Source of the DNA: Fredinandcohnia onubensis
Lineage (GTDB): Bacteria; Bacillota; Bacilli; Bacillales; Bacillaceae_L
Assembly (NCBI RefSeq): GCF_002734285.1
Contig: NZ_NSEA01000012.1
Span: forward strand, 1 to 40,581
Direction: 5' to 3'
DNA length: 40,581 nt
Part shown: in pieces, positions 24,083 through 31,910 of the stretch
Position numbering within the stretch: the first letter of the stretch is position 1
Layout: every line of letters starts with the position of its first letter
Notes under the pieces: model-generated
Databases searched by the model: none
Told to the model about the DNA's origin: nothing
The model's input: the letters and a program-made list of their open reading frames with translations, nothing else
Program-made: the position numbers and the translations under genes

Positions 24083-24949
24083 GTGGGAAAAACAAAGAAA
24101 AAACGGGTATTAACAGAAATTAAACAACTTATCATGATTACCATTGGGGCTCTAATCGCGGGCTTTGGGTTGGAACTTTTTTTAGTGCCAAATGATATTT
24201 TGGATGGTGGGGTTATCGGTCTTTCCATTATTGCGTCCAAGATATTTGGAGTTCCAATGAGTATCTTCCTGATTGTTTTTAATATCCCCTTCCTTTTTCT
24301 TGGGTATCGAAAAATGGGAATGAAATTTACTTTACATACGTTATATGGCGTTGTCGTTTTATCCGCCTTTACTGCTTATTTACATCATTTTGAACCTGTA
24401 ACAAATGATCTATTTTTAGCAACGATTATTGGCGCGGTTATTTTGGGAACGGGTGTTGGATTGGTCATCCGAACTGGTGGAGCCTTGGATGGTACGGAGA
24501 TTTTAGCCATCATCGTAAGTAAAAAAAGACCAGTATCTGTTGGACAATTTGTAATGATCATGAACGTGTTTATTTTTATCCTTGCTGCCTTACTCGTGTT
24601 CAGCTGGGAGACGGCCATGTATTCTATTATTACATATTACATTGCTTTTAAGATGATTGATATTGTGGTTGAAGGTTTGGAAGAACTAAAATCAGTAACC
24701 ATAATTTCTGATATGCCTGATGAGCTAGCTAATGAATTGAACAAGGTTTTGGGTCGTGGGATTACCTTTATTCATGGCGAAGGGGCCTACACAAATGAAC
24801 CAAGGAAAATTATTTATACAATTGTAAGCCGGATTGAGCTTTCCACACTAAAGGAAATTTCACATGAAATGGACCCAAGTGCATTGATTGCGATTGAAAA
24901 TATAGCCGATGTGACGGGTAGTAATTTTGGAAACGGTAGCGGACATTAA
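24083..24949 (+). CDS. YitT-family membrane protein (DUF161/DUF2179)
   Basis: This 288-residue protein has five or six membrane helices in the N-terminal 200 residues. The YitT signature includes ITIGALIAGFGLELFLVPND and ILDGGVIGLSIIAS, and GLVIRTGGALDGTEILAIIV later. A soluble DUF2179 domain (about 205-288) follows, with KSVTIISDMPDELANELNK and GRGITFIHGEGAYT. The function of the family is unknown. I chose GTG 24083, after AAAGG ten bases upstream; a TTG at 24059 is in frame but lacks a ribosome site. It is monocistronic with a strong terminator. Confidence 0.85.
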   Translation: MGKTKKKRVLTEIKQLIMITIGALIAGFGLELFLVPNDILDGGVIGLSIIASKIFGVPMSIFLIVFNIPFLFLGYRKMGMKFTLHTLYGVVVLSAFTAYLHHFEPVTNDLFLATIIGAVILGTGVGLVIRTGGALDGTEILAIIVSKKRPVSVGQFVMIMNVFIFILAALLVFSWETAMYSIITYYIAFKMIDIVVEGLEELKSVTIISDMPDELANELNKVLGRGITFIHGEGAYTNEPRKIIYTIVSRIELSTLKEISHEMDPSALIAIENIADVTGSNFGNGSGH

Positions 24950-24955
24950 ATAGTA

Positions 24956-24990
24956 AATGCAGAGGCTAGGGTGGCCTCTGTATTTTTTCG
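24956..24990 (+). terminator. Intrinsic terminator of the YitT-family gene
   Basis: Eleven-bp stem AATGCAGAGGC/GCCTCTGTATT (one G-T pair), 7-nt loop, then TTTT. Confidence 0.88.
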
Positions 24991-25063
24991 TTATACAAGA
25001 ATTTCGTTTTCACTTGTAGATTTGTTAAAATTTATGATGACACTATAGAAATAGGTGATAATG

Positions 25064-25441
25064 ATGATTAATAAAATTGGTAAAGTAACTGTATATGTGG
25101 AAGATCAAGAACAAGCAAAGGATTTCTGGGTGAACAAACTTGGTTTCGTTTTAAAGTTTGAACAACCGATGGGACCTGAATTCTCATGGATTGAGGTTGG
25201 TCCAAGTGAGAACGAGTTTACGACGCTGGTACTCTATGCGAAGGCAGCTATGGAGCAGCATGACCCATCAAAGGTTTCTCATCCATCAATTCTTTTCAGC
25301 ACAACTGATATTGAATCTGCATATGAAAAAATGAAATCAAACGGCGTCAAAGTTGGTGAATTACAAAAAATGCCGTATGGCTCTATGTTCACCTTCTACG
25401 ATCAAGATGGAAATGAGTATTTATTACGAGAAGATAAATAA
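25064..25441 (+). CDS. VOC-superfamily protein
   Basis: This 125-residue single VOC domain begins KIGKVTVYVEDQEQAKDFWVNKLGFVL and ends with TFYDQDGNEYLLRED, where the late Glu is at the usual metal-ligand position. The middle carries FSWIEVGPSENEFTTLVLY and HPSILFSTTDIESAYEKMKSNG. It resembles glyoxalase/dioxygenase-superfamily proteins of Bacillus. Three candidate starts (GTG, ATG, ATG) are clustered; the ATG at 25064 lies eight bases from the AGG core of AGGTGAT. It is monocistronic. Confidence 0.82.
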   Translation: MINKIGKVTVYVEDQEQAKDFWVNKLGFVLKFEQPMGPEFSWIEVGPSENEFTTLVLYAKAAMEQHDPSKVSHPSILFSTTDIESAYEKMKSNGVKVGELQKMPYGSMFTFYDQDGNEYLLREDK

Positions 25442-25458
25442 GAGAGAGTTTTACATAC

Positions 25459-25483
25459 AAAGCATGGTCCGCCATGCTTTTTT
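25459..25483 (+). terminator. Intrinsic terminator of the VOC gene
   Basis: Perfect 9-bp stem AAAGCATGG/CCATGCTTT with a TCCG tetraloop, then TTT. Confidence 0.9.
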
Positions 25484-25576
25484 CATTTGAACAAAATCTA
25501 TCATAGGAAAATAAACATTCTATTTTTATACTACTTTTCATATATATATGTCCAAAAGCAATAAAGGACGGATATC

Positions 25577-26728
25577 ATGAAAAATTCAGGGTATGGGCAA
25601 ATGTTTCTTTCAAGAATCGCCCTTTTGTTTATCTTAACCGTACTCATTTGTTTTGCTGCTGCATCAAGCATATCCTCTATTAAAAGAGATTTGATTAATT
25701 TTCGGGAAATCGATGTTAACATTCGAACCTTTCCAACTGAGTTTTTTGTGAAATTACTTGAATCTGAAAATGCCTATTTCGGACAATCTTTAACCGTGAA
25801 ACAGGAATCTTTCACAAAAACCTTAGTAGAATCCACCCTTCAATTTAACTACGGTGACTTACGAAGCTTTTTCGGTCATGAACTACCCGGATTATCTTTG
25901 TATCATACCGAAATCCTAGTATCTGGGGAGGGAACAGATTTCACCAATCTCCCATACGAATCGGCCCCACCTTTAGATGTCTTATTACAAGAAAGAGAAA
26001 TGGCTCAAAAGGAATTGGAGGAGTTTAACAAGGAAGATCCGAAAACACCACCAGCTAATCTAGCCACCGATAAAAAAGTATTGATCTACCACTCTCACAG
26101 TTATGAATCTTACTTACCTCTCCTTGGACTTACTAATGACCCAGATATGAATAAAGCGGTTGATTCTAAAACAAACATCACAGTTGTTGGCGAACTTCTT
26201 GGGAAGGAGTTAGAAAAATACGGAGTTGGGGCAGTTGTTGATAAAACAAATATTGGGCAAGAATTGAAGAAAAAAGGGTGGAGCACTACTAAATCTTATG
26301 CAGTCTCACGTGAGATCGTCCAATCGGCAATGGCGAGTGACTCCGACATTGACTTTTTAATCGATATTCATCGTGATAGTGTACGAAAAGATGTGACGAC
26401 TGTTACCATCAACAATAAACCATATGCGAGAGTATTTTTTGTGGTCGGAAAAGCGAGTCGTCATTTTGAACGTAGCTTAGCCTTAGCCGAGTCTCTAGAT
26501 AAGTCGATTGAAGCACAGTTTCCGGGAATCAGCAGGGGTGTGGTTGGAAAGGGACTGGACCAAGGGAACGGAGTGTATAATCAAGATTTAGCGGAAAACT
26601 CCATTCTCATCGAGGTCGGCGGAGTTGATAATGATATGAAAGAAATTAAAAACACTGTTGAGGCGCTCGCAAAAGTAATCAGTGAACATATCATCGATGC
26701 CGAGAAAGTGAATGCAACGAATGAATAA
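25577..26728 (+). CDS. spoIIP: Stage II sporulation protein P (SpoIIP)
   Basis: SpoIIP is a membrane-anchored peptidoglycan amidase/endopeptidase that acts with SpoIID and SpoIIM to thin septal peptidoglycan and drive engulfment. This 383-residue protein has an N-terminal membrane helix (about 12-31) and a catalytic domain from about residue 165. It carries VLIYHSHSYE (zinc His and Glu near 168-177), FLIDIHRDS (near 261) and ILIEVGGVDN (near 343). The start ATG follows AAAGGACGGATATC. In B. subtilis spoIIP lies beside gpr; here it does not, so it could be a second copy. A small gene overlaps its stop codon. Confidence 0.92.
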   Translation: MKNSGYGQMFLSRIALLFILTVLICFAAASSISSIKRDLINFREIDVNIRTFPTEFFVKLLESENAYFGQSLTVKQESFTKTLVESTLQFNYGDLRSFFGHELPGLSLYHTEILVSGEGTDFTNLPYESAPPLDVLLQEREMAQKELEEFNKEDPKTPPANLATDKKVLIYHSHSYESYLPLLGLTNDPDMNKAVDSKTNITVVGELLGKELEKYGVGAVVDKTNIGQELKKKGWSTTKSYAVSREIVQSAMASDSDIDFLIDIHRDSVRKDVTTVTINNKPYARVFFVVGKASRHFERSLALAESLDKSIEAQFPGISRGVVGKGLDQGNGVYNQDLAENSILIEVGGVDNDMKEIKNTVEALAKVISEHIIDAEKVNATNE

Positions 26729-26891
26729 AGAATTACTCTTTTGGCTCATTTGGTTGTTTGTCTCAACATTGTTTTGCTTTTTTTACTTACCCTTTGGCTA
26801 CACCATTACGGCATTTCTCTCTGGTATTGTGATGTGTTGCAAAGCGTTGATTAAACAATCGGTTGTGGAGAATGAAAAACAACGGGGCTAA
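26721..26891 (+). CDS. 56-residue membrane protein overlapping the spoIIP end
   Basis: This gene encodes MNKELLFWLIWLFVSTLFCF, continuing through FYLPFGYTITAFLSGIVMCC and ending NEKQRG. It has two membrane helices (about 5-24 and 26-44) and a charged C-terminus. Its ATG overlaps the spoIIP stop codon by 8 bp (ATGAATAA), with only a weak GAAAGTG ribosome site, so translation may be coupled. I know no family. If co-expressed with SpoIIP it would be made in the mother cell. Confidence 0.55.
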   Translation: MNKELLFWLIWLFVSTLFCFFYLPFGYTITAFLSGIVMCCKALIKQSVVENEKQRG

Positions 26892-26943
26892 ATACTAGTC
26901 TAATTCAATAATACTGCGGTTTAATGGATTAACTTTCAAAATC

Positions 26944-26981
26944 AAAAAGGCGCGTTAACCCTTCGTAGAACAACGCGCCTA
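26944..26981 (-). terminator. Intrinsic terminator of the PPOX-type gene
   Basis: Perfect 8-bp stem GGCGCGTT/AACGCGCC, 15-nt loop, then TTTTTGATTTT on the minus strand. Confidence 0.8.
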
Positions 26982-27008
26982 CATACGTTCATCGTAATCC
27001 GACCTACC

Positions 27009-27647
27009 CTAATAAAGTCTTTTCGTATAGCTTTCTTCAAGGCTATCCTGAATCGATTCTTTAGTTTCATGTGGAAGTTTCGTATGTTCAAGTAACATTT
27101 TTGCTGGGGATGGTAATTTTGTTCGATCCGGCCAAGAATCTGGCTTCCATAATCCTGATCGGATAAAAGCTTTGGCACAATGGATAAAACACTCTTCTAC
27201 CTCTACTCCTATGCCTATGAGCGGCTTCCTTCCATTAACGGCCATTTCCCCTAAGAGTTCCTCGTCCTTAACCAACATTGCTTTTCCATTCACTCTCAAT
27301 GTTTCACCTAATCCTGGAATCATAAAAAGAAGACCTATCCTAGGGTTCGTTAAAATATTTCGAAGTGAGTCCATTCTCTTATTCCCAGGTCTCTCGGGTA
27401 TGAGTAAATATTTTTTGCTTAACACCTGAACAAAACCTGCATGATCCCCCCTTGGAGAAACGTCACAAAAGCCAGATTCGTCGGAAGTAGATATGACAAG
27501 AAATGGTGAGTTAGAAATGAATTCCACACAATTTTGATCAAGATAAGAAATAGCTTTTCTTTTGACCAACTCACTTGGAGTACCCATCATGGAGCGTAAT
27601 TCTTCTTCTGTTTCAACTTTCTGTAGAAATGGATTACCTTTATTCAT
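27009..27647 (-). CDS. PPOX-class FMN-dependent flavin oxidoreductase (pyridoxamine oxidase-like)
   Basis: This 212-residue split-barrel FMN protein resembles the PPOX-class MSMEG_1061-type oxidoreductases. Visible elements are PFLVISTSDESGFCDVSPRGDHAGFV, where FMN-binding strands and the family SPRGD motif lie, YLLIPERPGNKRMDSLRNIL, and the strand LLFMIPGLGETLRVNGKA. The end GLWKPDSWPDR...LPSPAKMLLEHTKL is also typical. The substrate is unknown. The ATG follows AAGGTGTTCTAGA. Confidence 0.85.
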   Translation of the reverse strand: MNKGNPFLQKVETEEELRSMMGTPSELVKRKAISYLDQNCVEFISNSPFLVISTSDESGFCDVSPRGDHAGFVQVLSKKYLLIPERPGNKRMDSLRNILTNPRIGLLFMIPGLGETLRVNGKAMLVKDEELLGEMAVNGRKPLIGIGVEVEECFIHCAKAFIRSGLWKPDSWPDRTKLPSPAKMLLEHTKLPHETKESIQDSLEESYTKRLY

Positions 27648-27698
27648 TCTAGAACACCTTCTTTTTTAGTAGTAAAAAACAAATTTATCCCTTTCCGA

Positions 27699-28961
27699 TT
27701 AATTACCAACCGTCACACTAGGGTCTTGCGAGACGCTTGAGGATTGCTTTTTAATGATTAAAACGAACAGGGTCGCGACGATACACAGGACTCCTGCTGA
27801 AAGAAATGTGATCGTGTAGCTATGGAAGACCTCATAAAAGTATCCTCCTAAATATGCGGCTACGCCTGAACCAATCTGATGGGCTGCAAATACCCATCCA
27901 TAAACAATTGGCCCATTTACTTTTCCAAAAAAGTCAGCCGCCAGTCGGACCGTTGGCGGAACCGTAGCAATCCAGTCCAATCCATAAAACACGGCAAAGG
28001 CGATAAGCATCACATACGACTGCATCTGCAGGGCGTACGGCAACACAAGCAACGACAGTCCTCGAAGACCATAAAACCAAAATAAGAGCCAGCGGTTGTC
28101 GAATCGATCAGATAACCAGCCCGCAATCATCGTTCCGATTATATTAAAAACTCCCATGAACGCGAAAATGCTCGCTGCGTGAACCTCAGGAATTCCATGG
28201 TGGGTTGAGGCTGGGATAAAATGTGTACCTAAAAGTCCAGCAGTCGACAAACCACAAATGAAGAAACTACCTGATAGTAACCAAAATGGTACGGAGCGCA
28301 TTCCAATCCATAGCACTTCAAAGGCGGATGTGATTGGATTCTTTTTTGTTTCATTTTTCACTTCTTCCTCGGTCGCTCCGTAGGGAAGAAGCCCCTTATC
28401 ACGAGGATGATCCTTCATCCAGATGAAGATGATCGGGGTTATTAGAAGGCCGAGTCCAATGAATACAGTCATCCCCATTCTCCAGGAGAATTCCTCTGTT
28501 AAGAACGACAATAACGGTAAAAAGATCATTTGCCCCGCTGCAGTCGCAGCCATGAGTAGACCCAAGACCATTCCGCGTTTTTCTTCAAACCAAATCGTTG
28601 CGATATTTGCAGAAAGAACGGACAGGAATACGCCTGAACCTATCCCAATTATGACTCCCCAAATGAGATGGAGATGCCAAATATGTGTCATATAAAGACT
28701 TGTAATTAACCCAATAACCAACAGGACCATTGAATAAGCCATGATTTTTCGAACGCCTAATCTCTCAAGCCCCGCAGCAATGAACGGTCCTGAAATTCCA
28801 TAGAGTATGAGATTAATAGCAAATGCAAATGAAATCGATGAACGGCTCCACTCAAACTCTTGTTCAAGCGGAATTAAAATAACTCCGGTAATAGAGCGGA
28901 TCCCAGCTGCAATCAATACCGCAACGAATGTAATCCAAACCACAACCCAGCCATAATGCAT
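27699..28961 (-). CDS. MFS transporter, 12 helices
   Basis: This 420-residue major facilitator has twelve predicted membrane helices, with the central loop near 190-215 (MKDHPRDKGLLPYGATEEEVKNE). The loop 2-3 motif is seen as GPFIAAGLERLGVRKIM and its counterpart after helix 8 as GTMIAGWLSDRFDNRWLL. The MKDHPRDKGLLPYGA stretch is typical of the oxalate/formate antiporter and monocarboxylate-like branch, so an anion substrate is possible. The ATG at 28961 follows AAGGAGTGCTGACC; an upstream GTG is less likely. It is probably co-transcribed with the VOC gene 34 bp upstream. Confidence 0.85.
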   Translation of the reverse strand: MHYGWVVVWITFVAVLIAAGIRSITGVILIPLEQEFEWSRSSISFAFAINLILYGISGPFIAAGLERLGVRKIMAYSMVLLVIGLITSLYMTHIWHLHLIWGVIIGIGSGVFLSVLSANIATIWFEEKRGMVLGLLMAATAAGQMIFLPLLSFLTEEFSWRMGMTVFIGLGLLITPIIFIWMKDHPRDKGLLPYGATEEEVKNETKKNPITSAFEVLWIGMRSVPFWLLSGSFFICGLSTAGLLGTHFIPASTHHGIPEVHAASIFAFMGVFNIIGTMIAGWLSDRFDNRWLLFWFYGLRGLSLLVLPYALQMQSYVMLIAFAVFYGLDWIATVPPTVRLAADFFGKVNGPIVYGWVFAAHQIGSGVAAYLGGYFYEVFHSYTITFLSAGVLCIVATLFVLIIKKQSSSVSQDPSVTVGN

Positions 28962-28995
28962 GGTCAGCACTCCTTCTTGTTTTTACAATGGGGTT

Positions 28996-29379
28996 TTAAA
29001 GGTTCTCATAAATTTCAATTAGGGTTCCGGCTGGGTCTCGAAAATGAGCAACCTTCAGCATCCAAGCAGCTTGTTCGTGCGGCTTCGTGATGAACTCAAG
29101 TTTATCTTTCATTTTTTCGTATGTATCCTCGACACTGTCCACTTTAAAAATCAATGTTGATTTGTCCTGATTATCAACAAGTGGGGCACATTCAGCTCCA
29201 ATCGCTGCCGCCATTTGTTTTCTTTCAAAAAGCCCAAGTTTTGCTCCTCCGATCCCAGTAAAATCAGCATAATTGGAATCTTCATCCCCCCATGAAACCT
29301 CAAAACCTAGTGTGTCTCTGTAAAATAAGAAGCATTCTTTATAGTTATCTACTAACAGACGAATATGTGTTAAGTTCAT
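28996..29379 (-). CDS. VOC-superfamily protein
   Basis: This 127-residue single VOC domain begins LTHIRLLVDNYKECFLFYRDTLGFEV and ends AHFRDPAGTLIEIYENL, with metal-ligand His5 and a late Glu at the usual places. The middle YADFTGIGGAKLGLFERKQM and FKVDSVEDTYEKMKDK fit the fold. The substrate is unknown. The ATG follows AAAGGAGGGACTAG. The gene lies 34 bp upstream of the MFS gene in the same direction, so the two may act on the same compound. Confidence 0.85.
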   Translation of the reverse strand: MNLTHIRLLVDNYKECFLFYRDTLGFEVSWGDEDSNYADFTGIGGAKLGLFERKQMAAAIGAECAPLVDNQDKSTLIFKVDSVEDTYEKMKDKLEFITKPHEQAAWMLKVAHFRDPAGTLIEIYENL

Positions 29380-29560
29380 CTAGTCCCTCCTTTATTAAAT
29401 GTTAACTCATAATATGTATTTAGATATTTCCATTATATGTTTTTCGAAAATTTCTGTCTAATTTATTTGTGTGTGCTAAGACTTAAGTTTCGGCTATGGG
29501 AATAGACAATTTGGGGTTGCCTCTTCTGTTTGAGTGCGCAAAGTGTGAGAGCAATTTTAG

Positions 29561-29654
29561 CTATCGGCCATAAGTTCGAATTATTGGCCATAAAACTTTT
29601 TTATTGGCCATAAATTTAATTTATTAGCCGTATTTTGGGATTATCAGCCATAAA
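29561..29654. repeat. Array C: five TTATTGGCCATAA motifs, 20 bp apart
   Basis: Motifs start at 29561, 29581, 29601, 29621 and 29641, exactly 20 bp apart; the fourth is TTATTAGCCGTA and the fifth TTATCAGCCATAA. The core GGCCATAA is near-palindromic. Spacers are not conserved. The array lies in the 480-bp gap between a VOC gene and the AraC-type gene. Confidence 0.92.
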
Positions 29655-29714
29655 TCGCTGCGATGACATTTTTTTCCTGGTAACCACTCGTCTAAATCGC
29701 CCATATAGTACTTG

Positions 29715-29808
29715 TTACTGTCACTAATCGCCAACTTACTGTCACTATTCGCTAATTTACTGTCACTATTCCAGAAATACTGTCACTATCCAAAAAATAC
29801 TGTCACTA
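29715..29808. repeat. Array D: five TACTGTCACTA motifs, 20-21 bp apart
   Basis: TACTGTCACTA occurs at 29716, 29737, 29758, 29778 and 29798, with steps 21, 21, 20 and 20 bp. The eleven bases are identical in all copies, while the spacers differ. The array follows array C and precedes the AraC-type gene's terminator. About 60 bp of unremarkable sequence separates the two arrays. Confidence 0.93.
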
Positions 29809-29826
29809 GCGAACCCGCCCCCACAT

Positions 29827-29854
29827 CAAAGCCCCAAGGAATCTCCTTGGGGCT
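29827..29854 (-). terminator. Intrinsic terminator of the AraC-type gene
   Basis: Eleven-bp stem AGCCCCAAGGA/TCCTTGGGGCT with a 3-nt loop, followed on the minus strand by TTTGATG. The T-run is short. Confidence 0.75.
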
Positions 29855-29860
29855 CTCTCT

Positions 29861-30715
29861 TTACTTCACTGGTATCCAAATTTCTGAGTAGTAATTGGGG
29901 TCTGATGCGTTTCCGCCTGGGTAAAGTTCGAACTCAGCAGTCCCTGCATACGCATACCCGCTTGATGGAAACCATTCTGAGTAGATTTTTTTCCATGCGT
30001 CCTGCATCGCGTGTGGCATCGCGCCATGAACTTCGAATACGGCCCATTTTGAAGCTGGTATGTCTAAAATGTCATACTTTCCAGATGCGCCATCGGTGTT
30101 CTCTACCGCAACCCAATAATCGATTGCTCTGGCATTTGGCTCACTAACACAAATTCCTAATATCCCGTTTGTTTCACCATTCATTAGTGGAATCAATGAA
30201 TCGCAGGTACCATCGGAATTCACTTCATCCCATAATTTCGGTATCTGACTCAGATGCTCATCATTCACACATGAAAACTTTCGTTTCACCCCAACTGCTT
30301 TAAATCCTTCCTTCTCAACTATTCGATACTTCACTGGATCTGCTCCTTTCAGACTCACCTGGATGACCAGGCGGCTATATGATTGCAGCTTTCCAATCCC
30401 CTTCCGAACGTCGCTTGGCGTTACACCGTGTTGTTTCCGAAAGGCTTTTGTGAAAGCCTCGGGAGTGTCGTAGCCATATTTGTAGGCTAGATCAATAATC
30501 TTTGTGTCTGTTCTCGATAGCTCTTCAGCTGCTAGCGTTAACCTGCGTCGGCGAAGGTATTCACCCACTGTGATATCTGTTAGAATCGAAAATGTCCGTT
30601 GAAAATGAAACGGTGATGCATTTGCGCGACTCGCTATCTCCTCAATTGAGACATCCACAAGCAGGTGGTCCTCCATATAATCAATTGCATTCTGTAATGA
30701 TTCTAGCCAACTCAT
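29861..30715 (-). CDS. AraC-family regulator with GyrI-like effector domain
   Basis: This 284-residue transcription factor has an N-terminal AraC/XylS double helix-turn-helix (about 5-105): VSIEEIASRANASPFHFQRTF for the first, IIDLAYKYGYDTPEAFTKAFRKQHG for the second. A C-terminal GyrI-like/effector-binding domain (about 125-284) ends FELYPGGN...YYSEIWIPVK. Relatives such as Rob and BltR-like proteins bind drugs or other hydrophobic ligands. It probably acts on nearby or distant resistance genes. The ATG at 30715 lies eight bases after AAGGAG. Confidence 0.9.
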   Translation of the reverse strand: MSWLESLQNAIDYMEDHLLVDVSIEEIASRANASPFHFQRTFSILTDITVGEYLRRRRLTLAAEELSRTDTKIIDLAYKYGYDTPEAFTKAFRKQHGVTPSDVRKGIGKLQSYSRLVIQVSLKGADPVKYRIVEKEGFKAVGVKRKFSCVNDEHLSQIPKLWDEVNSDGTCDSLIPLMNGETNGILGICVSEPNARAIDYWVAVENTDGASGKYDILDIPASKWAVFEVHGAMPHAMQDAWKKIYSEWFPSSGYAYAGTAEFELYPGGNASDPNYYSEIWIPVK

Positions 30716-30765
30716 TCCCCTCACTCCTTACCTTCATTCTATCTGTCACACGTTTTTCCATCCTG

Positions 30766-31251
30766 TCATTTTGTGCTTTGTTGAGACAGTTTTTTCATAA
30801 AAAAGCTTCTTGTATCTTCATGAGTGAGTTTGCCGGCTACCTCATTTTCAGGAATAAATTGAAGGTCTGCAATTTCTTCATCTACTGGAGCTAAGTCAAA
30901 TTTAGAACCTGTGAATACCACTAAAAACATCGTAGTTTCCTGGCGCTCATAACCAGTTTTCTTTTTCATTTTTTCAGGGAACTCGAAGTGAATTTTTTCA
31001 TCAAACTGCTTAATGATAAAAAAATCGGTCGAGCCCGTTTCTTCTTGCAGTTCGCGGAGGATAGCATGTCTTGGCGATTCATCACTATCTTCGATTCCTC
31101 CTTTAACAAAATCCCATTCGCCATCTATTTTTTCTGTACCTGTTTGAGTATTAATTTTAGTTTTATGTACAAGCAAATAGTGTTCATCTTTATAAACGAT
31201 TGCTCCGACCGCTTGTCTAATCTTAAAAATGTTGCCATGTGTTTCTGACAT
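30766..31251 (-). CDS. NUDIX hydrolase
   Basis: This 161-residue hydrolase has a complete Nudix box at residues 51-73 (GGIEDSDESPRHAILRELQE then ETG), including the metal-binding REx2EE. The N-terminal strand AVGAIVYKDEHYLLVHK and the WDFVKGG entry to the box are canonical. It cleaves a nucleoside-diphosphate-linked compound, which one is not evident. The ATG lies ten bases after a GGCGGAAG-type site. It diverges from the ECF sigma gene and shares a 134-bp intergenic region with it. Confidence 0.9.
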   Translation of the reverse strand: MSETHGNIFKIRQAVGAIVYKDEHYLLVHKTKINTQTGTEKIDGEWDFVKGGIEDSDESPRHAILRELQEETGSTDFFIIKQFDEKIHFEFPEKMKKKTGYERQETTMFLVVFTGSKFDLAPVDEEIADLQFIPENEVAGKLTHEDTRSFFMKKLSQQSTK

Positions 31252-31385
31252 TTTTCGCTTCCGCCCTTTTTAAAAATGATAAGATTTATATGTATTTCGA
31301 TAATAACTACTAAAATCCTTTTAATATATTTGAAACGTTTTGGATGTCTAATTTCTCTAACTATTAGAAGAAAGGAGGAAGGGAT

Positions 31386-31910
31386 TTGAATACTAGCAAA
31401 CTGGTTGCGAAAGCAAAAAAGGGTAATAATCGTGCTTTTCAGGAATTAATTGATACTGAAAAAACGAAGCTTTATAAAATGGCCTATTTATATATGAAAA
31501 ATGAGGACGATGCACTTGAGGTGTTTCAGGAAACGGTTTATAAGGCTCTTACCTCTCTGAAAGATTTGCGAAATGATACATATTTTTCAACGTGGATTAC
31601 TCGAATTTTGATTAATACCGCGATTGACCAGCTTCGCAAGAAAAAAAGAGTCATTCCAATGGAACGAGACATACTTGAGAGTAAGGCTCCCTCGTACATG
31701 AATCGGGAAATTGAGTCGGATTTATTAGACGCAATTAAAAGTTTGGATGAAAAATATAAAACCGTTTTAATTTTGAGGTTTTACAAGGATTTTACAATCA
31801 AGCAAATCGCTGAATTTCTTGATTGTCCAGAAGGAACAGTAAAAACGAATATCCATCGTGGGATCGCCCTCTTGCGTGATCAATTAAAGGAGGTCATTGT
31901 GAATGAGTAA
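31386..31910 (+). CDS. ECF-type RNA polymerase sigma factor
   Basis: This 174-residue group 4 sigma factor has region 2 at about 15-85 (LYKMAYLYMKNEDDALEVFQETVYKAL, with DALEVFQET as the -10 recognising element and YFSTWITRILINTAID after it). Region 4 is at about 115-165 (LDEKYKTVLILRFYKDFTI then EGTVKTNIHRGIALL). It resembles the SigV/SigM-like Bacillus factors. It starts with TTG seven bases after AGGAGG. The next gene overlaps it by 8 bp and encodes its likely anti-sigma partner. TGAAAC at 31331-31336 resembles an ECF -35 box but no matching -10 is seen. Confidence 0.9.
   Translation: MNTSKLVAKAKKGNNRAFQELIDTEKTKLYKMAYLYMKNEDDALEVFQETVYKALTSLKDLRNDTYFSTWITRILINTAIDQLRKKKRVIPMERDILESKAPSYMNREIESDLLDAIKSLDEKYKTVLILRFYKDFTIKQIAEFLDCPEGTVKTNIHRGIALLRDQLKEVIVNE

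Noticed and set aside
29561-29808. CRISPR array
   Set aside because: Repeats are 9-14 bp with 6-12 bp between them, far shorter than CRISPR repeats and spacers, and there are no cas genes in the window.
31331-31352. ECF-type promoter with TGAAAC
   Set aside because: No CGTC/CGTA-like -10 box lies at 15-17 bp; TGTC occurs only 8 bp away.
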